This document shows positions 1 through 8,718 of a DNA stretch of 39,234 nucleotides, one piece after another (within the stretch, counting starts at the first letter, position 1; every line of letters begins with the position of its first letter). Under the pieces are notes generated by a model, which worked only from the letters and a program-made list of their open reading frames with translations, searched no databases and had not been told where the DNA came from. Origin of the DNA: an uncultured Pelagibacteraceae bacterium (lineage in GTDB: Bacteria > Pseudomonadota > Alphaproteobacteria > Pelagibacterales > Pelagibacteraceae); the NCBI GenBank assembly GCA_902601785.1, contig CACKOH010000009.1, positions 1 to 39,234 of the forward strand, written 5' to 3'. A program made the position numbers and the translations under genes.

Positions 1-711
1 TATTGGACCGTATTTATCACCAATCTCTTTATAAATATTTCCAACTCCAGTATCACAAGCAAACAAAATTTTTTTTTCATCGTATTCAATTAAGAAATTT
101 CCCCATAAAGATTTATTGGTATCTGTTAAACTTCTTTTAGACCAATGGACTGCTGGAAGAAATGTTATTTTCATTCTTTCATTAATGATGATTTCTTCAT
201 ACCAATCCATTTCATTAACATCGCTGTATCCATTTCTTTCAAAATACTTACCTAGCTTCAAAGGAGCCATTACCTTAGTATTTTTGAATGGGAATCTTCT
301 GATTGTCGTCATATCTTGATGATCATAGTGATTATGAGTAAGTAAAAAAACATCTACAGGAGGTATTTCTTCTAAATTTAAAGCTGGTTCAGTAAAACGT
401 TTAGGGCCAAATATTAATGGACCTGCATTTTTAGAAAAAACAGGATCGGTTATGATTGTTGTATTCCCCAATTTTATTAAAAAAGTTGCATGACCAATCC
501 ATCCAATGTAATCACCATCTTTATATTTTTGAATATCAGCTAATACTTGTTCTTTGTCTACAACATGATCCTTTGGAACAGTCATGTTGAGTTTCTTTTT
601 TTCTTTATTAAATATTTTAAAAGACCATTTAAAATTCCGATCTACTTTAGGGGAACCTAAAGGGTTTCTAAAAGTACCGTCTGGTAAATGATGATAGGGT
701 ATTCTATCCAT
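1..711 (-). CDS. MBL-fold metallo-hydrolase, NAPE-PLD/UlaG-like (partial, C-terminus beyond window)
   Basis: An open frame runs from an ATG at 711 off the left edge, giving 237 codons with no stop. The translation has the metallo-beta-lactamase core: a GWIGHATFLI strand near residues 70-79, the metal motif LTHNHYDHQD with H126, H128, D130 and H131, then H189 in PAVHWSKR and D220 in FACDTG. These are the expected two-metal ligands up to the last histidine, which would lie outside the window. The N-terminal preamble before the GHAT motif resembles NAPE-PLD-type and related cytoplasmic phosphodiesterase or lactonase-like proteins rather than a lactamase, and no signal peptide is seen. It lies 42 nt downstream of the TesA-like gene on the same strand and may be co-transcribed with it. 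The fold is clear; the substrate cannot be told from sequence. Confidence 0.85.
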   Translation of the reverse strand, partial: MDRIPYHHLPDGTFRNPLGSPKVDRNFKWSFKIFNKEKKKLNMTVPKDHVVDKEQVLADIQKYKDGDYIGWIGHATFLIKLGNTTIITDPVFSKNAGPLIFGPKRFTEPALNLEEIPPVDVFLLTHNHYDHQDMTTIRRFPFKNTKVMAPLKLGKYFERNGYSDVNEMDWYEEIIINERMKITFLPAVHWSKRSLTDTNKSLWGNFLIEYDEKKILFACDTGVGNIYKEIGDKYGPI

Positions 712-753
712 AAATAAATACAAAATTAATAGTTATTGATAAAAATTGTAAAT

Positions 754-1377
754 TTAATATTTTTTTTTATCTAAAATAGCAATAATACTTTTTTTAATAT
801 TTTCACTTATTTTTATTGTTCCTTTCTTGTTAGGATGTATTCCATCTTGTTGATTTAAACTTGGATCAAGTGCCACACCCTCTAAAAGAAAAGGTATTAA
901 TAGTAAATTATGTTTCTTAGATAATTTTGGATAGATGGCGTCAAAGTCGTTCTTATATTTTGCTCCATGTGTTGTTGGAGCAATCATTCCAGCTAAAATT
1001 ATTTGTATTTCTTTATTTTTTGCGATTTCTATTATTTGTTCTAGATTTTTTTTTGTTTCATCTGGTTGAATTCCTCTAAGCATATCGTTTGCGCCCATTC
1101 CTAAAATAATAAGATCTATTCTTGGATCTGATAAACTCCACTCTGCCCTATTTAATCCACCTGAAGATGTACTGCCTGAAACACTTCCATTTATAACTTG
1201 AATATTAAATCCATCTTTTTTTAAATTATTCTCTAAAACTATGGATAAATGATGTTCTTTAGGTAAACCATAACCAGCCATCAGACTGTCACCAAATAAT
1301 ATTACCTTTTCTATTGCACTTGCTTTTATGTGCACTAGAAAGATTATCAGAATTTTTGTAAATAAACTTTTATTCAT
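754..1377 (-). CDS. tesA: TesA-like SGNH/GDSL esterase (arylesterase/lysophospholipase)
   Basis: The 207-aa product is a secreted SGNH hydrolase. A signal peptide spans about residues 1-21 (hydrophobic core ILIIFLV, ending ASA). Block I is FGDSLMAGYG with nucleophile S31, block III is GMGANDML with N97, and block V is DGIHPN with D178 and H181. This is the TesA/acyl-CoA thioesterase I layout and length. The frame stays open 12 codons upstream to an ATG at 1413, but the ATG at 1377 is chosen because it gives a clean signal peptide and has a purine-rich GAAGAGAAG just upstream. That start codon overlaps the start of the divergent ABC gene. The tesA-ybbA-ybbP neighbourhood also occurs in E. coli, which supports the name. 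It probably hydrolyses esters or lysophospholipids in the periplasm. Confidence 0.85.
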   Translation of the reverse strand: MNKSLFTKILIIFLVHIKASAIEKVILFGDSLMAGYGLPKEHHLSIVLENNLKKDGFNIQVINGSVSGSTSSGGLNRAEWSLSDPRIDLIILGMGANDMLRGIQPDETKKNLEQIIEIAKNKEIQIILAGMIAPTTHGAKYKNDFDAIYPKLSKKHNLLLIPFLLEGVALDPSLNQQDGIHPNKKGTIKISENIKKSIIAILDKKKY

Positions 1378-2041
1378 GTCTTCTCTTCTTAAATTAAAAA
1401 AAATAAATCTCAAATACCAAACTGGTAAAGATAATATCAGTGTTTTAAAGAATGTAGATTTAAATATTAAGAAAAAAGAAACAGTTTCTGTTGTAGGAGA
1501 GAGTGGTTCAGGAAAAACCAGTTTAATAATGCTTGTTGGTGGATTAGAGAAGCCAACCTCTGGAAAGATTATTTTTCAAAATCAAGAAATTACAAGCCTT
1601 AATGAGGATGAAGTATCAGAAATTAGAAAAAAAAATATTGGAATTGTATTTCAATCTTTTTATTTAATCCCAAATTATACTGCAGTTGAAAATGTTGCTT
1701 TAACACTTGAACTAAATAATTTTAAAAATCCTGAAAAAGAGGCGAAGACTCTATTGGATCGATTTGGTTTAAAACATCGTTTTAATAATCTTCCAAGTCA
1801 ACTATCTGGTGGGGAACAGCAAAGAGTAGCCATAGCAAGAGCAATCGCTATGAAACCTGAATTGATTTTAGCTGATGAACCAACTGGTAATTTAGATACT
1901 GAAAACTCTACATTGATTTCGAATATATTGTTTAAATATGTGAAAGAAGAAGGTTCTTCCTTAATTATGGTAACTCATGACCCCAAACTTGCGGATAAAG
2001 CAAAAAGAAAAATTAAAATTAAAGATGGAAAAATCAAATAA
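1376..2041 (+). CDS. ybbA: ABC transporter ATP-binding protein, YbbA/LolD-like
   Basis: The 221-aa protein is a complete single ABC ATPase domain: Walker A GESGSGKT at residues 41-48, Q-loop in VFQSFYL, signature LSGGEQQRV, Walker [12 protein letters not shown] and H-loop VTHD. The ADEPTGNLD form is typical of the MacB/LolD/YbbA group that pairs with FtsX-type permeases, and the permease gene follows at once. The start at 1376 is chosen over an in-frame ATG at 1328 because [14 protein letters not shown] is the normal N-terminus of the family. Its ATG shares two bases with the tesA ATG on the other strand. No convincing ribosome-binding site precedes it. It likely powers export or envelope lipid handling together with the next gene. 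Confidence 0.9.
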   Translation: MSSLLKLKKINLKYQTGKDNISVLKNVDLNIKKKETVSVVGESGSGKTSLIMLVGGLEKPTSGKIIFQNQEITSLNEDEVSEIRKKNIGIVFQSFYLIPNYTAVENVALTLELNNFKNPEKEAKTLLDRFGLKHRFNNLPSQLSGGEQQRVAIARAIAMKPELILADEPTGNLDTENSTLISNILFKYVKEEGSSLIMVTHDPKLADKAKRKIKIKDGKIK

Positions 2042-4559
2042 CTTTTCAGAATTTAATCTAATACTTAAATATGCTCTAAAAGATTTAAGTAGAAACTATC
2101 ATAAAATCTCAAGCATTATTATAACTCTGTTTATTAGTCTTTTTATTCTAAGTGCTATTTTCACAATCGAAGATAGTTTGAAAAAAGAATTAAATGATAA
2201 TGCCAAAGCATTATTAGGAGGAGATTTAGAGATTGATTACAATCGTAATCAAGGAAACTTGAATTTAGTAAATCTAGTCAAAGAGTTTGCAACAGTATCG
2301 CAAATGATTGAATTTAGCACGATGCTCTCAACAACTGGAAGGGAAAAAAATAAATCTTTATTTACACGAATTAAAACTGTGGATGAAAAATATCCACTTT
2401 ATGGTGAAGTTGATTATGAGCCAATCGAAGCTTATGAAAGAATGCAAACAGAGCCAAATACAATTTTAATTAACGAAAGTTTATCAAAGACACTTAATAT
2501 AAAGATTAACGAGCAAGTTAAAGTTCAAGACCAAAACTTTACTGTCATTGGAATTATTAAATCAGTACCAGATGTAAGTGGATTTGTTGCATTTGGTGAC
2601 TGGGCCCTAGCTGGCAAACAAACTTTAGAAATATTAAAACTTAATGGAATAGGAAGTTTTTTAAATTATGAATATAAAGTAAAATTTAATAATGATGATG
2701 ATCCAGAACAAATAGAAAGAAAAATCGAAAATATTTTCAAAAACGATCAAAAAGTAAAACTTAGATACCCTGAAAATTCAGCAAGTGGTATTAAAAGAAT
2801 TATTAACAATTTTTCTCAATTTTTATCTCTTGTATCTATAAGCGCAATGTTGATTGCAGGAATTGGAATTGCAAACACTTTGTTGTCTTTTATAAATCAA
2901 AATAACATGTCAATTGCTGTCAGAAAAGCAGTTGGATTTTATTCTGGAAACATAAAAACACTTTATTATCTACAATTATTTATTTTACTGTTTTTTATTA
3001 CAGTAATTTCCTATGGGTCTAGTTTCTTAATTGTTCCAATAGCAGATAAATACTTGTCTGATGGTTTGGGATTAAACGTTTATCCAGTTTTTTCTTTTTT
3101 GAATTTTTTTAAAATATTTTTAGTTGGATTGCTAGTTCTTATAATTTTTTCTATACCAACAATAAGTTCTATTGATCAAGTAAAAGCTTCAAATTTGTTC
3201 AGGAATGTATTTCAAAATTTACAATTTTATTATTCAAAAAAATCAGTCGCAGTAAGTTTTATTTTGTTATCTACTTTAATTTTATTATTTACAATTGGAT
3301 CTGAACAGCCAACATATAGTTTGGGATATTTTGTAGCTTTTTTTGTGTGTTTAATAGTTTTTTTCTTACTTTCAAAATTAGTTATTTATTTTCTAAAAAA
3401 ATTTAAATCAAGTTCAATTGTTTCACTAAAAGTTTCAATTAAAAATATTACTCAAACAAAAAGTATTACTCCTATTACTGTAATGTCTCTAGGTTTAGGC
3501 GTTACATTATTGTTAACTCTGTCTTTAGTGGGTACTAACTTTCAAAGAGAAATTGCTAAATCTATCCCAGATATTGCACCTGATTATTTTTTTGTTGGCA
3601 TTCAAAAAGGAGAGCGTGAAAAATTTGAGCAAGGTATTTTAAATATGGATAAAGATGCAAACATTGAAATAGTTCCAATGGTATCATCTGGTATTGCAAA
3701 AATTAATGGAGTTGATCCTAATACATTCATCAAACCTGATAATGATAGTTATTGGGTAATTGGAAGTGAACGAAGATCATCATGGGTAGAGGATATTCCA
3801 AAAGATAATCCTATATTAGAGGGCGAATGGTGGGATTTATCCAAACCAAATCAGTTACAAATATCGCTGGATGCTAAAGTTGCAAGAGATTTTAATATTC
3901 AATTAGGTGATATTTTTACTTTGAACATTTATGGAAGAGAGATTGATGGAGAAGTAATTAATTTTAGGGAAGTAGATTACCGCGATCTAAGTATCAATTT
4001 TGCAATGCTATTTAACCCTCAATTTGCGAAGAATATTCCACATGAGTACTTAGCAACTGCAAAGTTTAATTCTGATAAATTTGATGAAACAAAAATGTTG
4101 GAGTTAATGCCAAGTTTATCAATGATTAAAATTGCAGATTATCTTTCAAAAGTAACTGCAGTTTTAAACAAAGTATTTATTGCAGTTACTTTAATTTCAG
4201 CTGTGACAATTGTTATTGGTTTAATTGTAATATCAAGTGCAATTATGGTTCAGGGAAAAGTTAAAGAATATCAAAATCTTGTTTTTAAAATCGTAGGTTT
4301 TTCAAAAAAACAAATAATTTTATCATCTTTAATTGAATTCATCATTATTTTTATGTCTGTGATTTTGATAGCAACATTTTTTGCTGTAATAGGATCTAGA
4401 TTTATTATGGAAAATATATTTCAACTAGTATGGCAGTTCGACTTTAAAGTTCTGATTTATTTAGCTTTTTCTACTGGTTTTATAACCTTGATGCTAATTT
4501 TAATTACTAATTTAAAATATTTAAATCCTAAAATTTATCCCCTAATAAGGAACCAATAA
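2025..4559 (+). CDS. ybbP: FtsX/MacB-like ABC permease, YbbP family
   Basis: The 844-aa membrane protein has the two-module YbbP layout: a first membrane helix near residues 27-47, a large periplasmic MacB-PCD-like domain, an FtsX block of three to four helices around 270-400, further helices near 410-460, then a second periplasmic domain and a C-terminal FtsX block of three helices. The ATG at 2025 is preferred to one at 1977: it overlaps the end of the ATPase gene by 17 nt, while the earlier start would add a lysine-rich stretch read out of the ATPase coding sequence. Together with the ATPase it forms a complete mechanotransmission-type ABC system. Its substrate is unknown in the family. 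It ends 17 nt from the convergent TauE gene. Confidence 0.88.
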   Translation: MEKSNNFSEFNLILKYALKDLSRNYHKISSIIITLFISLFILSAIFTIEDSLKKELNDNAKALLGGDLEIDYNRNQGNLNLVNLVKEFATVSQMIEFSTMLSTTGREKNKSLFTRIKTVDEKYPLYGEVDYEPIEAYERMQTEPNTILINESLSKTLNIKINEQVKVQDQNFTVIGIIKSVPDVSGFVAFGDWALAGKQTLEILKLNGIGSFLNYEYKVKFNNDDDPEQIERKIENIFKNDQKVKLRYPENSASGIKRIINNFSQFLSLVSISAMLIAGIGIANTLLSFINQNNMSIAVRKAVGFYSGNIKTLYYLQLFILLFFITVISYGSSFLIVPIADKYLSDGLGLNVYPVFSFLNFFKIFLVGLLVLIIFSIPTISSIDQVKASNLFRNVFQNLQFYYSKKSVAVSFILLSTLILLFTIGSEQPTYSLGYFVAFFVCLIVFFLLSKLVIYFLKKFKSSSIVSLKVSIKNITQTKSITPITVMSLGLGVTLLLTLSLVGTNFQREIAKSIPDIAPDYFFVGIQKGEREKFEQGILNMDKDANIEIVPMVSSGIAKINGVDPNTFIKPDNDSYWVIGSERRSSWVEDIPKDNPILEGEWWDLSKPNQLQISLDAKVARDFNIQLGDIFTLNIYGREIDGEVINFREVDYRDLSINFAMLFNPQFAKNIPHEYLATAKFNSDKFDETKMLELMPSLSMIKIADYLSKVTAVLNKVFIAVTLISAVTIVIGLIVISSAIMVQGKVKEYQNLVFKIVGFSKKQIILSSLIEFIIIFMSVILIATFFAVIGSRFIMENIFQLVWQFDFKVLIYLAFSTGFITLMLILITNLKYLNPKIYPLIRNQ

Positions 4560-4576
4560 TATCTTTAAAATGATAT

Positions 4577-5323
4577 TTATATAAAAAAATCAAATATCAA
4601 TTTTGAACTGGTCACAAAAATTATAGAATACAAGATATTATAAAATAATTTTTCCTCAATTATCTTTAAAAGTTGATAACCAATTAAAATTCCAATTAAT
4701 GCAACGGGGAACAAAATTAACGATTGTTTAAAAGTTTCCAAGTTAGTCATGGATAAGTTTATATAAAGAGGTAGTTTAATTAAATTTACAAAAGTAAAAA
4801 AAATTATTCGTGTTCCTACATAAATTTCTTTTTTCATTCTCAATGGAAGCAAATAAAGACTCGTTGGAGTACCCCCTGCATGAACACTGAAACTGGTAAA
4901 GCCCGCTACAATTGAACATATACCACCTTTAAAAAAATTTTTTTCTAACTTTGCTTCTTTATTTTTTTTAAAAAAAAAGTAATGACCAGCAAAAAGAAAA
5001 CCCATCAAACCAATTATAAATTTGAGTAATTCTTCTGAAAAATACGAAAAACTTAATGATCCTATAAATATTCCAACTGCTGCAAAAGGGATTAATAATT
5101 TTAAAGTTTCTAAATCAAATTCTTTCCTATATTTATAAGTAGCAATAAAATCTGAAAATATTAGAATAGGAAGTATAATTCCAAGTGCTGTAGTTAAAGG
5201 CATTGAAATTGTCATTAAAGGAATTGAAATAAGTGCCATTGATCCACCTAATCCAGATTTTGCTATTCCAAACAGAATTATAGCCGGTACTGCAGTAAAA
5301 AAAAATAATAGATTTATTTCCAT
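4577..5323 (-). CDS. TauE/SafE family membrane permease (sulfite exporter-type)
   Basis: The 248-aa protein is almost entirely hydrophobic, with about eight membrane helices and the two repeated halves typical of TauE/SafE (PF01925). The first half has GIAKSGLGGSMALISIPLMT after the first helix. The second half has GGICSIVAGFTSFSVHAGGTP, the usual small-residue-rich family signature. Members move sulfite, sulfoacetate or other small organic anions, and most remain unassigned. Its ATG overlaps the end of the upstream mini-GNAT gene by 10 nt, so the two are translationally coupled. A role in sulfur compound handling next to the DmdA-like gene is possible, but only by proximity. Confidence 0.85.
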   Translation of the reverse strand: MEINLLFFFTAVPAIILFGIAKSGLGGSMALISIPLMTISMPLTTALGIILPILIFSDFIATYKYRKEFDLETLKLLIPFAAVGIFIGSLSFSYFSEELLKFIIGLMGFLFAGHYFFFKKNKEAKLEKNFFKGGICSIVAGFTSFSVHAGGTPTSLYLLPLRMKKEIYVGTRIIFFTFVNLIKLPLYINLSMTNLETFKQSLILFPVALIGILIGYQLLKIIEEKLFYNILYSIIFVTSSKLIFDFFI

Positions 5324-5583
5324 CGCTTTAATGAATTAAGTAATTTTGATCCTAAAGGACTAATAGGTTCTTGAAGTATAATTTCTTTTCCAGTTTTTTC
5401 TTTTACTAGTCTTAATAATTTAGTTGCCAAACCTTGTTTTCTAAATAGTGGATTAACAAAAATATATTCTACTTCGCCATTTATATTAAATCTCACAAAG
5501 CCTAATGTTGTATTTTCATTTTTGAAAGTAAATACACTATCGGATTCATCTATTTGATATTTTGAAAAATCGATTTTCTTCAT
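5314..5583 (-). CDS. Small GNAT-like N-acetyltransferase
   Basis: The 89-aa protein carries the core of a GCN5-related acetyltransferase. Strands NTTLGFVRFNINGEVEYIFVNP lead into RKQGLATKLL, the acetyl-CoA pyrophosphate-binding motif A (Q/R-x-x-G-x-A). At under 100 residues it lacks the N-terminal half of a full GNAT and resembles the short one-domain type (PF14542-like). No partner or substrate can be inferred. It sits between a 54-aa membrane protein gene (stop 5 nt upstream) and the TauE permease gene (10-nt overlap), so the three form one unit. Confidence 0.65.
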   Translation of the reverse strand: MKKIDFSKYQIDESDSVFTFKNENTTLGFVRFNINGEVEYIFVNPLFRKQGLATKLLRLVKEKTGKEIILQEPISPLGSKLLNSLKRWK

Positions 5584-5588
5584 TATCT

Positions 5589-5753
5589 CTAGTAATTTAA
5601 GAGCAAAAGAATGATTGCTATAATTACTATTACGAAACTGACAACAATATAATTTAGTTTAATATTTAATTTTTTTTCAACAAAGTCAGTAATTTTTTCC
5701 CAAAACAAAACGATCAAAAAAACTACAACAGCAGGAATTATAAATTTTATCAT
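5589..5753 (-). CDS. 54-aa two-helix membrane protein, unknown function
   Basis: An ATG at 5753 opens 54 codons ending in TAG at 5589. The product has a first hydrophobic helix (IIPAVVVFLIVLFW, about residues 5-18), a short charged linker EKITDFVEKKLNIKLNY, and a second helix (IVVSFVIVIIAIILLLL, about 36-52). The two clean helices around an amphipathic linker and the 5-nt spacing to the downstream gene support a real gene rather than chance. No family is recognised. Small membrane proteins of this size can be partners of larger permeases, and the TauE permease lies two genes downstream, but there is no direct evidence. Confidence 0.6.
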   Translation of the reverse strand: MIKFIIPAVVVFLIVLFWEKITDFVEKKLNIKLNYIVVSFVIVIIAIILLLLNY

Positions 5754-5823
5754 TATTTAGAATTACTATAAACCTTTTGAATTTCTTTGCAAAATTTACC
5801 CTATCTGTTAAGCATTTTCGAAA

Positions 5824-6963
5824 ATGAATAATAAAAACTTTGGATTTGGTACGCAGATTAGAAAATCCCCATACTTTGACTCCACAGTTAAATGGGGTGC
5901 CACTGGTTTTTCTGTCTATAATCACATGTATATTCCAAGAGATTTTGGCAGCCCAGAGCAAAACTTTTGGAACTTGATTGAAAAATCAATACTTTGTGAT
6001 GTTGCAGTTGAAAGACAGGTCGAAATTACAGGACCTGATGCTTTTAAATTTACCCAACTACTTACACCAAGAGATCTTTCAGAAATTGCTGTAGGTCAAT
6101 GTAAATATATTTTAATCACAAATAATGAAGGTGGAATTTTAAACGACCCAGTTTTATTAAGGATAGCTGAAAATCATTTTTGGCTTTCACTCGCAGATAG
6201 TGATGTTTTGTTATGGGCTCAAGGTGTTGCGGTTAATTCAGGAATGAGTGTTAATATAACAGAACCTGATGTTTCGCCATTACAGCTACAAGGACCTACA
6301 TCTAAAGACATTATGATAAAACTTTTTGGTGAAAGTATTAAGGATCTCAAATATTATTGGTTTAGGAAATATGATTTAGATGGCATACCATTAATTGTTT
6401 CTAGAACTGGCTGGTCTAGTGAGTTTGGTTATGAATTATTTTTAAGAGATGGTTCTAAAGGAAACGATTTATATGAAAAGATAATGGTTGCTGGAAAAGA
6501 ATATGGTCTTCAGCCTGGGCACACTTCTTCAATAAGAAGAATTGAAGGTGGAATGCTTTCCTATCATGCTGATGCTGATATTAATACCAATCCATTTGAA
6601 TTAGGTTTAGATCGTTTAGTATCTCTGGATAGTGATATTGAATTTATTGGAAAGGCAGCTCTAAAAAAAATCAAAGCTGAGGGTATAAGAAGAAAACAAG
6701 TTGGTTTAGAGATTAATTGTAAACCACTATCTGCGCCTAACACAACTTTCTGGTCTATAAAAAAAGATAACAATAAAATTGGAAAAGTAACTTCTGCAGT
6801 ATATTCACCAAGATTAAAAAAAAATATTGCACTCGCAATGATAAATATAGAAAATTCTAAAATTGGAACTAAATTGGACGTTGAAACACATGAGGGTAAT
6901 TTTCAAGCTATAGTAGTAGAAAAACCTTTTTTTGATCCAAAAAAGAAAATAGCTAGCAATTAA
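5824..6963 (+). CDS. GcvT-family aminomethyltransferase-like protein, DmdA-related paralog
   Basis: The 379-aa protein aligns along its length with the glycine cleavage T-protein/DmdA family and especially with SAR11 DmdA. Shared blocks are SVYNHMYIPRDF, CDVAVERQVEITGPDA, LTPRDLS, NDPVLLRI, SLADSDVLLWAQG, LQGPTSKDIM, RTGWSSEFGYELF and the tetrahydrofolate-side NPFELGLDRLVSLD. The reaction probably moves a methyl or one-carbon unit to tetrahydrofolate. As recalled from the P. ubique DmdA structure, the substrate pocket includes a Trp and a Tyr in the block WSKQGGYEVY. Here the block reads WSSEFGYELF, with Phe in place of the last Tyr, so it may not be a DMSP demethylase. The gene stands alone and ends in a 4-nt convergent stop overlap with the ABC-2 permease gene. 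Confidence 0.8.
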   Translation: MNNKNFGFGTQIRKSPYFDSTVKWGATGFSVYNHMYIPRDFGSPEQNFWNLIEKSILCDVAVERQVEITGPDAFKFTQLLTPRDLSEIAVGQCKYILITNNEGGILNDPVLLRIAENHFWLSLADSDVLLWAQGVAVNSGMSVNITEPDVSPLQLQGPTSKDIMIKLFGESIKDLKYYWFRKYDLDGIPLIVSRTGWSSEFGYELFLRDGSKGNDLYEKIMVAGKEYGLQPGHTSSIRRIEGGMLSYHADADINTNPFELGLDRLVSLDSDIEFIGKAALKKIKAEGIRRKQVGLEINCKPLSAPNTTFWSIKKDNNKIGKVTSAVYSPRLKKNIALAMINIENSKIGTKLDVETHEGNFQAIVVEKPFFDPKKKIASN

Positions 6964-7727
6964 GTTTTAATTTTGTAACCTTTTTTAAGTAGTACAGACA
7001 CCACAGTTACACATATTACCAAGAATAGAACCATTAGGCTGACACTAACCCATATATTAAAATCAGAAACTCCATAAAATGCAAATCGCAAACCATTAAT
7101 TAAATATACAACTGGGTTGAAATAAGTAACTGTCTGCCAAAATTCTGGTAGCATATCTAAAGAATATAAGCTTCCACCTAAAAAAACCATTGGTGTGATC
7201 ACTAGAGTTGGAACAATTGACATTTGTTCAAAATTTGAGCTCATCAAACCAATTAAAAAACCAAATAAAGCAAATGTAAAAGCAACTAACACTAATAAAA
7301 AAATCATTAACAATGGATACATAACTTGAACTTCTACAAAAAAAGTAGCTGTTAAAAAAATTACTACACCAACAAGTAATGTTTTAGTTGCACCAGCACC
7401 AACAAATGCTAATACAATTTCAAATGTCGAAATAGGTGCTGCAAGAATTTCATACATGGTGCCATTAAATTTTGGAAAAAAAATACCAAACGAAGTATTA
7501 CTTATTGATTGTGTTAACAATGTTAGCATTAACAGACCTGGAACTATGAAAGATCCATAGCTGATACCATCAATTTTCTCTACATAACCACCTATAACTG
7601 ATCCAAAAACAATAAAGTATAATGAAGTTGAGAGAACTGGTGAGAATAAAGATTGCATCAGTGTTCTTTTGAAACGATCCATTTCATGAAGGTACATTGC
7701 TCTAAACGCGTAATAATTAAATTTCAT
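6960..7727 (-). CDS. ABC-2 type transporter permease (YadH/NodJ-like)
   Basis: The 255-aa membrane protein has about six helices and the ABC-2 permease pattern (PF01061): amphipathic N-terminus [18 protein letters not shown], helices around 25-45 and 60-80, the segment [18 protein letters not shown], and the conserved [22 protein letters not shown] before the last helix. Proteins of this type pair with one DrrA/NodI-like ATPase to export drugs, polysaccharide or lipid-like compounds; the E. coli pair is YadGH. Its start overlaps the end of the ATPase gene by 11 nt. The stop overlaps the stop of the GcvT-like gene tail to tail. Confidence 0.88.
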   Translation of the reverse strand: MKFNYYAFRAMYLHEMDRFKRTLMQSLFSPVLSTSLYFIVFGSVIGGYVEKIDGISYGSFIVPGLLMLTLLTQSISNTSFGIFFPKFNGTMYEILAAPISTFEIVLAFVGAGATKTLLVGVVIFLTATFFVEVQVMYPLLMIFLLVLVAFTFALFGFLIGLMSSNFEQMSIVPTLVITPMVFLGGSLYSLDMLPEFWQTVTYFNPVVYLINGLRFAFYGVSDFNIWVSVSLMVLFLVICVTVVSVLLKKGYKIKT

Positions 7728-8652
7728 TATTCTCCTTAACTAAACTTACAAATATTTTCTCTAATGTAGTTTGTTCTGTTTTAAGATCTTGAAGTTTTAA
7801 ACCTGCATCCTTTAAATCTTTTAGCAAATTAGTTATACCAGTACTTTCTTCGTTGACATTATAAATATAATTAACTGATTTTTTATCACTTCCTATTTCT
7901 AAGTTGTATGGTTCTAAACTATCAGGCACTTTATTTAACTCATTTTGAAGATTTATAGTTAATTTTTTATGACCCATTTTTTTTAACAATTCATCTGTCT
8001 TATCAATAACAATAATCTCTCCTTGATTAATTACAGCCACTCTATCAGCAATTGCTTCAGCTTCTTCTATATAATGAGTTGTTAAAATTATAGTAACTCC
8101 AGTCTTTCTCAAATCCTCAACCACTTTCCACATATCTCTTCTCAGCTCAACATCTACCCCTGCTGTTGGTTCATCCAAAAATAATATTGAAGGTTCATGA
8201 GATAAGGCTTTAGCAATTAAAACTCTTCGCTTCATACCACCCGATAGCTGTCTAAGTCTTAAATCTTTTTTATCCCACATGCTTAGATCTTTTAAAATTT
8301 TTTCAATATGTTTTGGATTTGGTTTTTTTCCATTTAACCCTCTTGAATATGAAACATTATTAAAAACTGTTTCAAATAATTCTAATGTTAGTTCTTGAGG
8401 AACTAATCCAATTCTTGAACGGGTTTCCCTATAGTCATCAATAATATCAAAATCTTCAACGGTTACTTTTCCTGATGAGGGTGTTACGATACCACAGATA
8501 ATACTGATTAAAGTTGTCTTGCCAGCACCATTTGGTCCTAGAAGAGCAATTATTTCGCCTTTTTTAATATCTAAATTAATTTTTTTTAAAGCTTCAAATC
8601 CATTGTCATAAACCTTTGATAAATCTTTAATTGTGATTTGATTAGTCGACAT
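7717..8652 (-). CDS. ABC-2 type transporter ATP-binding protein (YadG/DrrA-like)
   Basis: The 311-aa ATPase has Walker A GPNGAGKT at residues 39-46, Q-loop in LVPQELTLE, signature LSGGMKRRV, Walker [13 protein letters not shown] and H-loop TTHY. About 80 residues follow the ABC core, ending [14 protein letters not shown], the C-terminal extension typical of DrrA/NodI/YadG ATPases. With the overlapping downstream permease it forms a half-size exporter. The 66 nt upstream is shared with a divergent thioredoxin-like gene and must hold both promoters. The cargo is unknown. Confidence 0.92.
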   Translation of the reverse strand: MSTNQITIKDLSKVYDNGFEALKKINLDIKKGEIIALLGPNGAGKTTLISIICGIVTPSSGKVTVEDFDIIDDYRETRSRIGLVPQELTLELFETVFNNVSYSRGLNGKKPNPKHIEKILKDLSMWDKKDLRLRQLSGGMKRRVLIAKALSHEPSILFLDEPTAGVDVELRRDMWKVVEDLRKTGVTIILTTHYIEEAEAIADRVAVINQGEIIVIDKTDELLKKMGHKKLTINLQNELNKVPDSLEPYNLEIGSDKKSVNYIYNVNEESTGITNLLKDLKDAGLKLQDLKTEQTTLEKIFVSLVKENNEI

Positions 8653-8718
8653 TTAGATAAGTTATATAGAGACAATTTGTGGGATTACAATAAATTTTAA
8701 TTTGTTGTAATTTTTATT

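Noticed and set aside
116..319. 67-codon open frame on the plus strand
   Set aside because: It lies antisense to the MBL-fold hydrolase, which has metal motifs on the minus strand; the plus-strand product has no recognisable features.
4571..4599. TGATATTT...AAATATCA inverted repeat between ybbP and the TauE gene
   Set aside because: No GC pairs beyond one, a 13-nt loop and no adjacent T-run; not a convincing terminator.
5754..5823. Possible glycine riboswitch before the GcvT-like gene
   Set aside because: No conserved glycine-aptamer sequence is visible in the 70-nt gap, which is plain AT-rich sequence.
5686..5961. 91-codon minus-strand frame across the start of the GcvT-like gene
   Set aside because: It overlaps both the 54-aa membrane protein frame and the well-supported GcvT-like N-terminus, and the translation looks like antisense noise.
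8684..8711. ATTACAA...TTGTAAT inverted repeat between the ABC-2 ATPase and the thioredoxin-like gene
   Set aside because: Only 7-bp AT-rich arms 14 nt apart, with no regulator nearby; chance level for this base composition.
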